DNA from: Phoronis australis
Taxonomy: Eukaryota > Phoronida > Phoronidae
Assembly (NCBI GenBank): GCA_002633005.1
Contig: NMRA01000302.1
Coordinates: 319,760-383,759, forward strand
Reading direction: 5' to 3'
DNA length: 64,000 nucleotides
Shown in pieces: positions 34,245 to 45,867 of the stretch. Within the stretch, counting starts at the first letter, position 1. Each line of letters opens with the position of its first letter. The notes under the pieces were generated by a model, which saw only the letters and a list, made by a program, of their open reading frames with translations, was not told the origin of the DNA and did no database searches. Made by a program: the position numbers and the translations under genes.

Positions 34245-35060
34245 CTGGAAAATATAAGACATTTGTTGGTGCAATACAAATCAGAAGGTTACTTTTTGGT
34301 AGCCGCGTTGACATCGGTGAAAGCTTACAAAAGTCTTTTAAGCATAAATTACGTATTCCTAAAGCAGTCGTTGTTTGGATACGTTAGAAAGACGACTCAT
34401 AAGTATTGCCATTTCAACAGTAGTTGGGAGATACGCAGTAGGAAGACAAAGTTTAAAGTTTGCCATATCGTAAGCTTTTAACTCCATGAAACTGGATATA
34501 ACAGAAGACAAAGTTCAAGTCATTGTTGCTTGACCTTTCTCATGACCAGATTGATCAGTCACTGCTCGGTACTCCGACACATTGCAGTGTTTGTTGAAAA
34601 GCAGATTAAACCATCACTTATATTTGGCGTGGACACAGATTTGCTACTGAGACAAGTACGAGACAAATTACTTTGTTATTTAGATTGTTACGAGTGATGA
34701 AGGGTGTTCAGAGAAAATGATATGAGTTAAATTCGTCACGGTTTTGAAGCACATTGATTGCATTAAATTTATTTATTTTCCACCTGATTTGTGGTTAAAA
34801 TATTTGTACTCTCTCAACAGGATAGCGTTCAATAACGCTGATACCGCACAAAAAAGCAAGTTCTCGCGAGATTCCGCGAGATATTGCCCTGTATTTTAAA
34901 TGAGACTATTTGTTTTTGTCTAAATTTTTCTCGACGCGAGACAGTTATTGAACTCTATCCAAGTCGTGGGAATAAATGGAATACCACAATTCTCTTCCCT
35001 GTGATGCGCACGTATATTCGTAAATAGGTCAACAGTATTGTTCAGTATGGCGGAAAATAC
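34245..35060. other. Intron, gene B (Ig2a to Ig2b)
   Basis: Shares 34.24-34.62 kb and 34.7-35.06 kb with A. It has the old MITE (34818-34967) but not the Penelope fragment. Confidence 0.6.
34818..34967. mobile_element. Old MITE copy (GTTCARTA family) in gene B intron
   Basis: Ends GCGTTCAATAACGCT and CAGTTATTGAACTC are inverted repeats; the interior matches the young copies (GCGAGAT..., TGTATTTTAAATGAGA). Positional counterpart of 6139-6290. Confidence 0.7.
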
Positions 35061-35171
35061 CTTCCTCTGTCGAGACAAATCCGATCAGAGCGCTACATGA
35101 AATGGGGACCGTCGATCCGTATTCCAATGTTTTGCCGTTGATGCCGTCGAGTTGCATTCTTTTCGGTGCCA
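35061..35171 (-). CDS. Gene B exon: Ig2, first part (111 nt)
   Basis: Acceptor TTACATTGCAG, donor GAGGAAG|GTATTT, phase 1-1. It encodes MQLDGINGKTLEYGSTVPIS followed by the first Ig cysteine. Seven of 36 residues differ from A, all outside the cysteine-containing strand. Confidence 0.88.
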
Positions 35172-36772
35172 CTGCAATGTAACAATATCGTGTTTAGCGA
35201 TAAGTGTTACAGCCGGAATTGGCTATAGCTAATCTATGGGGATTAGCTCCCTGAAGCAATGTACATGTAAGCTTAGCATATCCTTGCAACAATATCTTAG
35301 ACGAACTTGACAAATTATATGAATTTAACTACACAATTTTGAACTCATGAGAAACCAACATTTAACCACACGCTCAAACATACGAAAACCAGTTTTCAAA
35401 GCTAACAGAGAGCAATGCAAGAATCTGGTGTCTTCATTTCTTAGCTCTTCCAAACTCTTGATATATAGGACGTACGACTTGGACAATTGCAATTTGCCGA
35501 TAGTTTTCAATCAATGCAAGATGACTAGATTTGCCCTGACGTTATCTAATCGGTTGTGTGATGGTGTGACTTAATTCTGTTGGAAGCGAAAGTCGTCTTT
35601 CTTTGATTGCTTATTCAAAATGTGCTCAAGTAAAGTGTCTTTGAATTTTTATTATGTTTGCAGCCTAATCTAGGCTCGCACTTGATGGCTCTCAACCTAA
35701 ATTTACAAATTCAAAATGAAGTCGAAATTTTGAAGTATGACCTTAACTTTATCAAGTGCAGACTAGTTCTCATGTGTACAGGCCACAACATGCTAATCCA
35801 AAGAAAAGACATCGTCAGTTCATGCTAAAGTAAAAAAAATCTGGAGAGATTCGAGTTCGCCTTCAAGCTTGGAAGTTTTGCAAAAAAGTAGGAATTTTTG
35901 AAAAAAACTGCTACACGTGACTTTTCCTGAGTGAGATGGGGCGCATCAACTGTTCGATAACGACATTATCAGATTATAGTCTAAAAGCTAGTCCTCGGAC
36001 TGGAGTTAGAACTAAAAAATTATGATTATAGACCGCCTGGACTTGTGATACAGTGCATTGAGAGTGACGTACATGTAGATAACTAACCAATCCAGGGTCG
36101 TATTTCGCGACTCCAACATCACAGCTACGAATTTCTTTGAACGTAATTGTCGAGCTTCAAAACAAGCGAGTAAAATTTGACAATAATGCGGAATTTTTGA
36201 TAACTGACAAATTCTGACGGCAACTGAATTCCAGGGGATCGGGCAACTTCACCTTAAATGCGCTAAGTTCACCCTTGCGGAAACGATTTTAAGAGGTACA
36301 AAACACTAACTACAGAGACATTTAGAAGTTGATGGCAATGGGGGGAGCAATGCGTGAATTTCGAGACTTTCTTATCTTACAGCTACATGTCAAATAAAAT
36401 TGAGGTCGATTTTTAATGTCTCAAAAGCTAGTCTCATAGCTTGTATCTACTGTGCGCGGGCAGTCAAGCCCTTACTTCACTAATCCGCAACTGCAAAACC
36501 ATGCTGCACGTCTTCCGTTCATTCGTGAAGCGGATACAAAGCAACTTTTGATCAAGACCGCTTACTGTTATGGAATTGGTCTCGGATTGTTTCTTATACA
36601 AATTGCAATCAATTTTTGTCCTTCGAAACAACTTCGTTTTTGATGCAATTCAGGCCCTACAAGTAGGCCTGTCAACGCTCGTCTCTTTTTTACGCGTCGA
36701 GTATCATCGCAAGCGATTCCCTTGCCACCTGGGCAGGATTAAGTTGAGACCAATGCTATTTCATTGGGTGAT
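35172..36772. other. Intron or inter-exon region, gene B
   Basis: Matches 6.5-7.5 kb and 9.14-9.42 kb of A; B lacks A's private 7.6-9.1 kb and 9.43-10.1 kb here. No coding sequence supported. Confidence 0.5.
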
Positions 36773-37047
36773 CTACAGTAGATCGAACTTCGCCTCTTGC
36801 CGGAACTTATCAAATTTTGAATGGTTTTCGCGTTCGATATAAGAAATTGAATTTAAGGCCCTGGTTGCTTTCTTCAAGAACTCACAAAAACGTCCGTTCT
36901 TGCCAACAGGGGGCGGTGGGTTCTTGGTGCGTTCCGGTGGAGAATGTGGAGGTTTTGTTGTTTTGAGTGTCTCGATTACACCCTGGCGAACACCACACAA
37001 GTTTGAGCGCAATTTGAATCCGTAGCCTCCCTTTAAGTGTTCCTCGG
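36773..37047 (-). CDS. Gene B: conserved exon with stop, possible alternative C-terminal tail
   Basis: Acceptor ATGTGTAG, phase 1, 90 codons to TAG. It contains HLKGGYGFKLR, a proline-rich middle (PPHSPPERT..PPPPVG) and CEFLKKATRALN. The proline-rich stretch corresponds to the KVRPKV repeats of A, so this segment varies quickly. It lacks the 9-residue duplication. No membrane span. Confidence 0.5.
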
Positions 37048-37867
37048 CTACACATCTAAATGGAAAAATATTTCAATGATGAAAAAGTTGACAAAAAACG
37101 ACCCTAAAAATTTGATCAGTAAAGAAGAAAAATAGTAAATCTGTGACAAACAAAATGAAGAGCAAGTTGTTAGTTCCGGGCATTCTTGACAGCGGGGAAG
37201 CCGTGGTAAAATATGCAGGAACAGATATTCATTGTATCTGCTCTCTTGATTAAAACACGACTGCACTCAGATAGCTTCACAACGCTTGTTCGCATTCTTA
37301 GAACAGTTTGCAATCATCAGGGTTGGGTTGCATAAAACTTTAAAACGATGCGCTGGATAAGTTTGATTGTTGCTATTCGGCGTATAACTTTCATGCAAGT
37401 GGGCCCAGGTGTACAGTTACAAAGTAAATAGAGAATCCTACACAAGTCTTATGTTATGACATGGGCAAAACCTCTTGGAAATCCCGAAGCTTTCCGAGGG
37501 ACTTTGACGAAATTTCCAACAGATTTTGCCTATGTCATAACCTGAGACGAGTGTAGGATTTGTTTTCTCACATGAACCGTAAAAACAATATCTTTTGCTG
37601 AAAAACTCGACGTGTCTAAAACTTTCAATCACCAACTTTTGTAAAAACACGCTTACGCAATGTAAAGTGACTCAGTTACTTTTTGTTAATATTTTTAGTT
37701 TAAGCTTAACATTTGTAAATTGCATTCAGCTTTAGTAGCAAGTATACTAAAGTTAGAATCTAATAAATAATCTTTAAAGTCGTAATATTAAAACTTAAAA
37801 GATATTTATAAATAACAATCGGGAAGGCTTGCTCGTGCGTGAACACTGCATTAACCTTAAAACTGCA

Positions 37868-39389
37868 CAGCTACAACCGATTTCATAAGGGTGGTTTTAA
37901 AGTTAAACCTGGTTTAAACTGGATAACCCGCACTTCATGAAGGAGGTTTAACTCTTAGAGCAGTGGTCTAGTAAAACGTGGTTTAATTCCAGGTTAGACC
38001 TGATCTAAGTCAGTTTTCATTTCACCATTTCACCTGTATTATGAATTTAAACCAAGTTTAACTTTAGACTTGGTCAGACCCAGGTTTAATACAGTTAAAT
38101 ATGTCAGACATGTACGGTATAGATGCAACTGAAGGATTCTACGACGTCCATTTACGACGCAGTTTAAGAGAATGGAGTATTTTCAATTTTCAGTATTACA
38201 GCACAAGATTAATAAAATAAACGTAGTAGGTGCGTATCCAGGATTTTTAAGGGAGGGGGATCGGATCAAGGATTTTTTTAAAAGGTGGTCCAAGTCAACA
38301 ACTTGAAAGTTATAAATTTGATATCACTAAAATCAAGGGAAAAGGGGGTCCGGATCCCTTGATCCACTGGACCTGTACATGTTGCAGGGTTTACTTTGGA
38401 CTCCTCAGAATACGACTGTTGGATCAGCGCCTGATCGCCGCAAGCGCTAAGGGTCTGACTGAAGACGGCATCTTCTGATTCTTATGTGTGAGTACTACTC
38501 CAATAATGGTCCCCAATTTTAGGTTGCAGGCAGGGGTCCTGCCTCCCCTCCCTTGGCCGCAAAACAGCACTAAAATGAGACGAAAATGAATTTTCTCAAT
38601 TATGTTGCGGTTAATCGTGAGCATGTACTTTAATGCGTGTGCGTGTGGTGGGCACAGACATTACAAAATTAAAAATGTCCCCTCATGATACCCTATATCT
38701 GACATTGTGTCCCTGAGGCGGATCCAGGATTTTGAGTTAGTGGGGGAGGCAGGGCAGAGTAATAGCCAGAGTTTTACCCGTCAGACATTTGCACCTCCAA
38801 GCTGTCAAATGGAATATGGGATAATTTCAGAGGGGCATGGCTTAAATGCCCCTCCCCCGTAAATTCGCCACTGGGACCGTCACCGTTTTTCTTTGAAATT
38901 TTATTAATGATGAAACTTTCTTCCTTGCCTTGATTTTTCAGTGATACCCTTTAACTGTTTGTCGCTGCATTTATCCGATTTTGGTAACTGCAGCCAGTCT
39001 GGACCAATATCTCTCTAAGTCGGCTGCTTAGGTTGACTTGATTTGGCACTAGTCTTCTTGTTCCAGGAGGGAACATTTTTAGACATTTTTCGGAAATGTC
39101 TACTACTGTGTGTCATTGTATACTTATGTGATCAAGGTTTCTTTGAAGCACTTCAATAGTTTCTTTGTTGGGTTAATCCAGGTCGACACAGTAGGGTGGT
39201 TTGGATACTTTAAACCTGGTTTTACTAAACCTGCTCTCTGGTCTAATAAAACCAGGCTCTCAGACTTTTAAAATAGGCTGGTGAAATGCAAGTTAGGTTT
39301 CAAATAAGACTGGGTTTAGGAAGACCAGGTTTAAGACTTGAACTTGGTTTTGTTAAATCACCTTTATGAAATCGGCTGCTAGAGTCTAG
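37868..39389. mobile_element. 1.5-kb TIR element with AAACCTGGTTT subterminal repeats
   Basis: The left end CCGATTTCATAAGGGTGGTTT and the right end (reverse complement CCGATTTCATAAAGGTGATTT) form inverted repeats. Several AAACCTGG/CCAGGTTT words lie within 200 bp of each end, as in DNA transposons with subterminal transposase sites. The interior has no transposase; it carries two nested short repeats (38227-38371 and 38706-38880). Absent from A. Confidence 0.7.
38706..38880. mobile_element. Short MITE nested in the 1.5-kb element
   Basis: Ends TCCCTGAGGCGGATCCAGGA and (reverse complement) TCCCAGTGGCGAAT are inverted repeats. 38227-38371 looks like another related copy with GGATCC-rich ends. 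Confidence 0.5.
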
Positions 39390-39465
39390 CCGCGTTTCTT
39401 GAGGTGGGGCTCGTCTCCGTTTGAATGAACGTGCATATGGAATTCGCTGTCGAAGATGGATCCGT

Positions 39466-39660
39466 TTAAGAACTTGTTTGCATGTCTTTCCATCTGGGAG
39501 TACGTACAGTTGCGTCACCCAATTTGTCAATCATAACCTTGTCACCTTTACAAAATTCCGATGGTTTGGTTGGCGCGCGTTTGATTGTTTTAGTGTTTTG
39601 CAGACGATAAACTGCATGACGTATGGATTTCTTCTTTACAGTACTTTGTGATTTGCTCAT
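39466..39660 (-). CDS. Short basic open frame, left half of a divergent pair
   Basis: 64 codons from ATG (purine at -3). Starts MSKSQSTVKKKSIRHAVYRL and is lysine/arginine-rich, with FCKGDKVMIDKLGD later. No family recognised and no counterpart in A. It faces away from 39829 across 168 bp. Could be a first exon or chance. Confidence 0.25.
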   Translation of the reverse strand: MSKSQSTVKKKSIRHAVYRLQNTKTIKRAPTKPSEFCKGDKVMIDKLGDATVRTPRWKDMQTSS

Positions 39661-39828
39661 GTCATATCAAATACTTACTATACTCTATCACAATGCTACA
39701 AAAGGTAGCACTGTGGTGTTGTTTATCATGGCTTCTCATTGGTTAAAGTGATGAAACCGACGTCATAACTTTCAGTCATTCCCATTGGTTGAAATACGGG
39801 AAACCCTTTCAGTTTACTGTACCGTAGT
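39661..39828. promoter_or_regulatory. Possible bidirectional promoter
   Basis: Between two divergent short frames. Contains two inverted CCAAT boxes (CATTGGTT at about 39737 and 39783) and a CRE-like CGACGTCAT between them. Suggestive only. Confidence 0.25.
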
Positions 39829-40005
39829 ATGGCGATCACCTTTGACTTGAATAGTTGCAATTTATTAAAACGGGCAGTGATCGAAGTAAACAAAATCAAG
39901 GAAACCCCGATTCCGTGGCTAAGCCCAAGCAAGTACAATGTATTGAAGGCGTGTGCAAGTGGTGGCGACGTGATCCATAAACTTCCGACCAAGCATGCGC
40001 ATTGA
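39829..40005 (+). CDS. Short open frame, right half of a divergent pair
   Basis: 58 codons with a good start context (AGTATGG). Starts MAITFDLNSCNLLKRAVIEV and ends in TGA after HKLPTKHAH. No family recognised, no counterpart in A; it may be an isolated exon or a relic of an insertion. Confidence 0.28.
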   Translation: MAITFDLNSCNLLKRAVIEVNKIKETPIPWLSPSKYNVLKACASGGDVIHKLPTKHAH

Positions 40006-40781
40006 TGCCCACACACGGAATTCAGTGTGTCGTTCATCATGTTTCCACAAGGCCACTTTCCATTATAGGTGGTGCTGTGTCAGAGGGTAGTGCTATATCA
40101 GCAGACACACAAAAGAACTCGTGCGCTGGCTTAAAGTCCTTCTCTCACGCGTTGTTAACCCTTATTGCATGGTTAGAAGATGTTATAAGGATCCAAGAAG
40201 TACCTACCCCATAACTAATACACGATCCGTACTCGAAAACAGTTTAAATGAACGTGCCACTCACGATTCGCACCCGAAGAAACACCGCTTTTTTGAACTT
40301 GCCGCGAACCCGGAGGTACAATTCATTCAGGAACCCAGGCCGAGAAAACGCCGCCAGTGCGACTGGAGCAGTGCCTGTACTGTTACCAGCCAGCAAACGG
40401 GGATAAAAAAAAATCGACAGCGCGCCTTAATTTTGATAAAATCAAACTACGGACAATTTTATGGAATTTGCTGAAGAAATGTGGCGAATAAATTTTGACA
40501 GAAATTATTTTGCCAGACTCGGGACCGCAGCCTATCGGACCCGGTGCGGATCGAGACCAGACACTGGCGAACGGTAAATGCATGCGGTTGCAAGCTGTTT
40601 TGTCGAAGTAAAATGGTCAAATGATAAATGCTGCATATATTCAAGGGTAGTTTCAGACACTTGCATGAAATTACGGGCTGGTTAGTCCTGTGTCACACTG
40701 CCGCGGCAGACCTTAGTTAGCCTCAGTCACCAGCTACCAGTGAAGACTATAGTCAAAATACAGCTTGTTAGTAGGCCTAGA

Positions 40782-40938
40782 CAGCCTCCCGTTCAGTAGC
40801 GCTAGGACCTCGCTAAGAAGCAAGACTTCGCGAGATTACGTGAGATATTGCCGTGTATTTTAAATGAGAACATGTGACTTTGACTAGGATTTTGCAAGGT
40901 CCTAGCGTAGGTCCTAGCGTCTACTGAACGCACGCCAG
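40782..40938. mobile_element. Young MITE copy, 157 bp, nested
   Basis: Same length and ends as 20832-20988. It is inserted into a stretch resembling the ends of the 22863-23352 element (GAAGACTATAGTCAAAATACAGCT on the left, CAGCTTTGCGCCAAG on the right). Confidence 0.85.
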
Positions 40939-42129
40939 CTTTGCGCCAAGACTACCCTTAGGCCTAACTGGTCGCTGGCCACAAACACAAAAAACACGAA
41001 AATTGAACAAAGTTTCTTTTTTGTAGCAACGTTTGTCAAAATGTATCAACGTTAAATCTTCACAAATTACAAAGTAGCCGATTGAACATGCCTTTCAGTT
41101 CAGCAAAAGTCGACATTGTAGGTGCCGCCAGAAATGAGACGAAGTCCAACGGGAATTGTGAGCACATTTATCACTTAATGAGTAACAACTGCGAGGCTGA
41201 AATTTGGTGAACACTGCTAAATCGTGCAGAATAGTAAGTAAAGATATGTCTAACTAAATTTCACCGTAATTTGTTGGCGAAAACAATTTACACAAAGTTT
41301 TAAACTCGTAACTCATCCCGCTGTCCTCCAATATGGCCGACGCGATCCAAACAAAGTGACCCAAATTTCGCCACAAAACTTGCAATAACTTTACAGTGCT
41401 TGCCCCGATTTTGATATTTTTTCGATTTTTACTGAGTAGAATGTACTACTTTTCCGATGATAGCAAAGTACTTTTTCAAAACGAGGACAAAATAAAGCCG
41501 AAAAAAATTGGTTCGACCCATATTGGTTCCTAGGTTCGAACCGCCTACGTAAGGAACTAACCACCAATGCTATTTTAACATACTAAGTACGCGTAACATT
41601 CCAAAAAAAATCAACGACCACTAACTACAAACTATAAATACACTACATATGCAAACGAATCACGATATATTACTAATAAAACAAAAAATAATGAAGACTT
41701 TTCGAGCAAGCCATAGCACATTCAGTTACAAGGAAAAAATGGCGGCGTTCAGGACAAGTTCCTGAACTGATGAGCCGGAAATGTGGGTACGGAAATAACC
41801 GATGACAACCGGTAATCATACGCTCAGAGAGAAAGGTCAAATACTGTTAAAAAATCGCTTTTGGCAAGAAAGGCAAAAAGAATATATAGAAAGGGTGTCG
41901 AAAATAAGAATTTATGTAGTAAGTATTTTCGGATACTGGAACCACATGGGCAGTTTGCAAGAAGGACTTTAAAAATGGTCTTGAATGAACCCATCCGGCA
42001 AATATACGGACAACCTTCGGGAGAGAGAGTATTCCGTGTGTCTAACGCTGCTTGCCAACATTGTTGTGAAAAACAACCACAGTCGGGGAACATTACTCTG
42101 ACAAGAGTTCTTCTGAAAAAAGTGAAATA

Positions 42130-44260
42130 GGGAACTTTAGTGTTTTAAATAAGCTTCCCGATAATTTTGCTATGGAGCTTGAGGCACACATAACACATTA
42201 AGAACTCTGGTATAGATTGAAAAGTTCGAAAAATGAAAAAGCCGCTGGTCAGATGGTTTCACAAATGAACTTTTCAAGTTGTTCTGGACAAATTTAGACT
42301 ATTTTCTTTAAGTCACATAAACGAAAATTATGAAAAATCGGAATGTTAAACACGCAAAAAACGGGGGTTATAATTTCAATTCCGAAGTCAGATAAGGCTA
42401 AAAATTCATAAAAATTGGAGACCAATAACTTTGCTCAGCAGTGTTTACAAGTTGGCATCCGGATTTTTGCTACACGTGTGTAATTTCCCCGGATCAGACG
42501 GGATTTATAAAAGGAGATGATGGGTGAAAACAGTAGATTTACAAATGAAATTATGAATGTAGTGAACAAATGGTATACAGGGGCTGTTATTACAAGTAGA
42601 TTTTGAAAAAAGCTTTCGATAGCTTCATAAATAACGTTTTGGATATTGTTAATTTTAAAGCCTCAATTAAGCGTAGGATTAAAACTTTTGTCCGGTGTCA
42701 TACATTGTTCAAAACGGTTTTCTGTCCAGAAGTTTTACTCTGAACAGGGGCTGTAGACAAGCTGACTCTCTTTGTCCACGTGTTTTCATCTCGTGTGCTG
42801 AAATACATGTATTATGGTGACGAAACAAGGTATGAAAATTAAAGGCATTCAAATAAGAAATGATGAATGTATACTTACTCAGTATGTTGATGATACAACG
42901 TTTTTCTTAGATGGTTCTCGGCGTAGTTTGGAAGCTACTATGGAAGTCTTGAGTAAATATGCAGAAATTTCTGGTTTGACTCCAAAACAACTATTATTTG
43001 AATGGGCAGTAAAAAATCTATAAAGATGTTTTTCACAATGCAAGGTGGAAGTTAGAATGGAGCATATCACAATTTAAGATACTAGGTATCAATTTCAGTG
43101 GTAACCTAAGAAAATGATTGACATCAACTACATTGAGAGGATTGATAAATTCAAATGATGGTGGCAAAATTATTCACATAATGACAACACTGCGTACTCC
43201 ATCAGGAATTATTATGACTGAATTTAAGGCAAAGAATTTAAGTATATTTGGAATAACAAAGGTGAGAGAGTGAAGAGAGATGTATTAAATAATTCTGACG
43301 ATGATGGGTACAGTGAAAATGATGATCATGATTCTTTAACAAGGCTATAAAAATTCCATGCCTTTGGATAAAAAGACTACTTACCTTTGAATCAAAAATA
43401 GGTGAAGTTATTTGAACTTGAAACAGGCATTGCGAAGTCAAATATTACAGTTTTGGAAATGATTATATTAAAACTCATACTGAAGTAACCAATCCTTTTA
43501 GAACGAAATTCTAAGTAACTGATCTTTTCTCATATATTAAGATCCCCGTAATGATGCAAACGGTTTACTCTAAACAGGTTTATGGCATATTGATGAAATG
43601 CTAATAGACAAAAAATCTATCTACTTTAGTAAGTACGCTAGTGGTGATGTTCTTTTTATTAATGACCTACTTGATGAAAATAACAGGTTTTACTTATTTA
43701 TTGAACATAAAAATATCTCAAAAATACCGGCACACTTTTTGGAATATTGATCTCTGATCGAGTTTATTATGTCGTTTCTGAAAAGAACACCATTACAAGT
43801 GCACTTCATTAAGATATATTGACCAATAATACCTTTTTATATCCGTGGCTTAAAGTGCACGTCAGTATGTAAAATGATATATGAAATTATTTGCCAATAT
43901 AAAATTTTGCCTATTGCCCAAAAAAGATATCAAGAGGAAGCTTTTAGCTTTGAAAGTGATGACGGGAAAAATAATATTCATTGTCATTTGAAAGTACGAT
44001 TTCACGTTATGTACACTGCAGTTTAAACTATTACATAGAATTCTTGTAACCAACTCTTTTCTAAAAAATAACGTGGTGGAATCTGATATATGTATTTTCT
44101 GCCAGTCACAAACTGAAACAGTAGATCACATCCTTTTCGAATGCAATAATATAAAAACATTGATGGAACAATTACGCCGTTGGGTGTTGTCGGTAAAAAG
44201 TATCAATTTCATTATTGACAAAAACAATGATTTTCGGCTTGCCCATAAGTAACTGAAATA
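42130..44260 (+). pseudogene. LINE ORF2 remnant (L1/Tx1-like reverse transcriptase)
   Basis: In several frames the plus strand encodes RT pieces in order: SDGFTNELFKLFWTNL-like, IISIPKSDK, QTGFIKG and GENTRFTNEIM, DFEKAFD-like, then the catalytic box QYVDDTTFFLDGS (about 42880-42920), and finally a C-terminal zinc knuckle (CIFCQSQTETVDHILFEC near 44090-44150). Dozens of stops and frameshifts. Private to B. Confidence 0.85.
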
Positions 44261-45049
44261 AAGTTTTAAACTGAATTTTTTTGCAAATAAAATATTTATT
44301 TACGTATCTATGTGTAAAAATTATCTCAAATTTCCGCCATTTTGTTAAAATATTAGAAAGATAATTTTATACTTAAGAAGAATTTTTATTATTAAATAAT
44401 CGTAATTTAGATGAATACCAGGCAACCTGGAGAAACTGGTTAACCATATTTTTCCTGACAACATCCTACTAAAAGTGCGTGGGTATGTTGAGGGTGGCGG
44501 GTGCATGCGTCCATGTGTGTGTCTTCAAAATGAGAATGGCTTGCATTTTTGTCTTAGTATTTATGTTCTTTATACCATTAAAAAAGACAACAAGTGTCAT
44601 TGCAATGCAAAAGGTGAATTTGGGCGTTTGATTTGAGTGTGACACATATGTGCAAACTCATTAAGTACTATTTGAAATTCTTAAACATGAATGACGATAG
44701 ATTGCCAAGACGATGTTACATAATGCAGCGTGAAAACGATTTGAAAGGTCAAAAGAACTGGTTTACCTTAGTAAAATTTATCATTCACAACTGGATTTGA
44801 CTGTGTTTGGTTGCAACAAGGGGCTGGTGATGAAATGATTTTTAAAATTTTTTAAGTAAAGACATAGGGATATAAATTTTCAATTGTGGTCGTTTTCACT
44901 TGCAAATACGGATAAATGAAATTTTCACCGTTCAAATAAATCTGAATTAACATGCGAAAAGTATTTATGTAGTAGAATGTCATTACATAAAGTATTAGTT
45001 ATAGCAAATTTGAGGTGTTCGACGCATCATCTTATGACTGAGTTGAGTA

Positions 45050-45240
45050 GGGGAAACAATGTACCTTGACCAGAAAGAATTTGTAAAGCTTGTAACACTG
45101 ATGAAATTGAAACAGATGCACACGTTTTATTTGATTGTCCTATCCTTGCAGACCTACGGAAATATCTATTGCCACAATGTATTCTTGGAGATAGAAACAT
45201 TAAAGCACTCTTAGGTTCAGATTCTATTTCGCTTTAAGTA
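45050..45240 (+). pseudogene. Second LINE C-terminal remnant
   Basis: Encodes PERICKACNTDEIETDAHV and LFDCPILADLRKYL, a zinc-knuckle region unlike the one at 44.1 kb, so it is a different element or copy. Confidence 0.65.
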
Positions 45241-45728
45241 ATACAACATCCTTCATTCAAGAAGCAATTGTAATTAAGAGCGAATTTTTGAGTATTTGAT
45301 GAATTGGCGAGATGGTACTTTTTGTTAATAAGTTGAACTGTTTTGTTGTTGTTGTTGTTGTTTTTTGTTATTGTTATTAATGTTACATGTTAACTCTTTT
45401 AAGGTCAGGTGTAGAAAATGTCTACTTATGATAGAACATGTTGAGTTCAAAATGTAAGTAATTTCTATTTCAACACAGTTTTGACACCGTCTCGTTGGAT
45501 CAAGGAGTTGGTGGCAAAATATCATTTAACGCACTTTGAAGTCATCGATATCATTTACGAAAACTGAATACGTGTTGCCAAGCTATAAAGTCAAATAATT
45601 TTTTTCAACAGCTAAGCGCCAGGCATTATTCAGACGTGCAGGACATTTTTACTCATTGTTAATGAAAGACATGTGAGATTACAGTCAGGCAACAGTCCAC
45701 GTCTTCATAACACAGCATAAAACCGTAC

Positions 45729-45867
45729 CTATAATTATTTCCCTCTTTGTATGTGGTTTCCTTGGATATGATGTCGGTCCCTTTATAACTGAGTAGCTTC
45801 ACTTCGTGAATAAGCCTGATGTTTTTAAAATAACCATCTGTTTCGTACAGACTCACGGATCTTGGTC
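45729..45867 (-). CDS. Gene B exon: Ig1, second part (139 nt)
   Basis: Acceptor TTTCTTTTCAG, donor TATAG|GTACGG, phases 1-2. It encodes SVSLYETDGYFKNIRLIHEV and ends TYKEGNNY. Divergence from A is concentrated in the segment LLSYKGTD (LSTDDRTV in A). Confidence 0.82.

Larger units (their letters stand above)
37048..45728. other. Long inter-exon region, gene B (tail exon to Ig1b)
   Basis: Holds an inverted A-matching block (37.46-37.83 kb), a 1.5-kb TIR element, two short MITEs, a pair of short divergent frames (39.47-40.0 kb), a nested MITE at 40.78 kb, the A-matching block 41.85-42.06 kb, and LINE remains (42.13-45.24 kb). The missing Ig1 exon should lie here. Confidence 0.5.

Noticed and set aside
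40121-40474. 117-codon plus-strand frame with basic stretches
   Set aside because: No recognisable domain, no A counterpart and no splice or start evidence.
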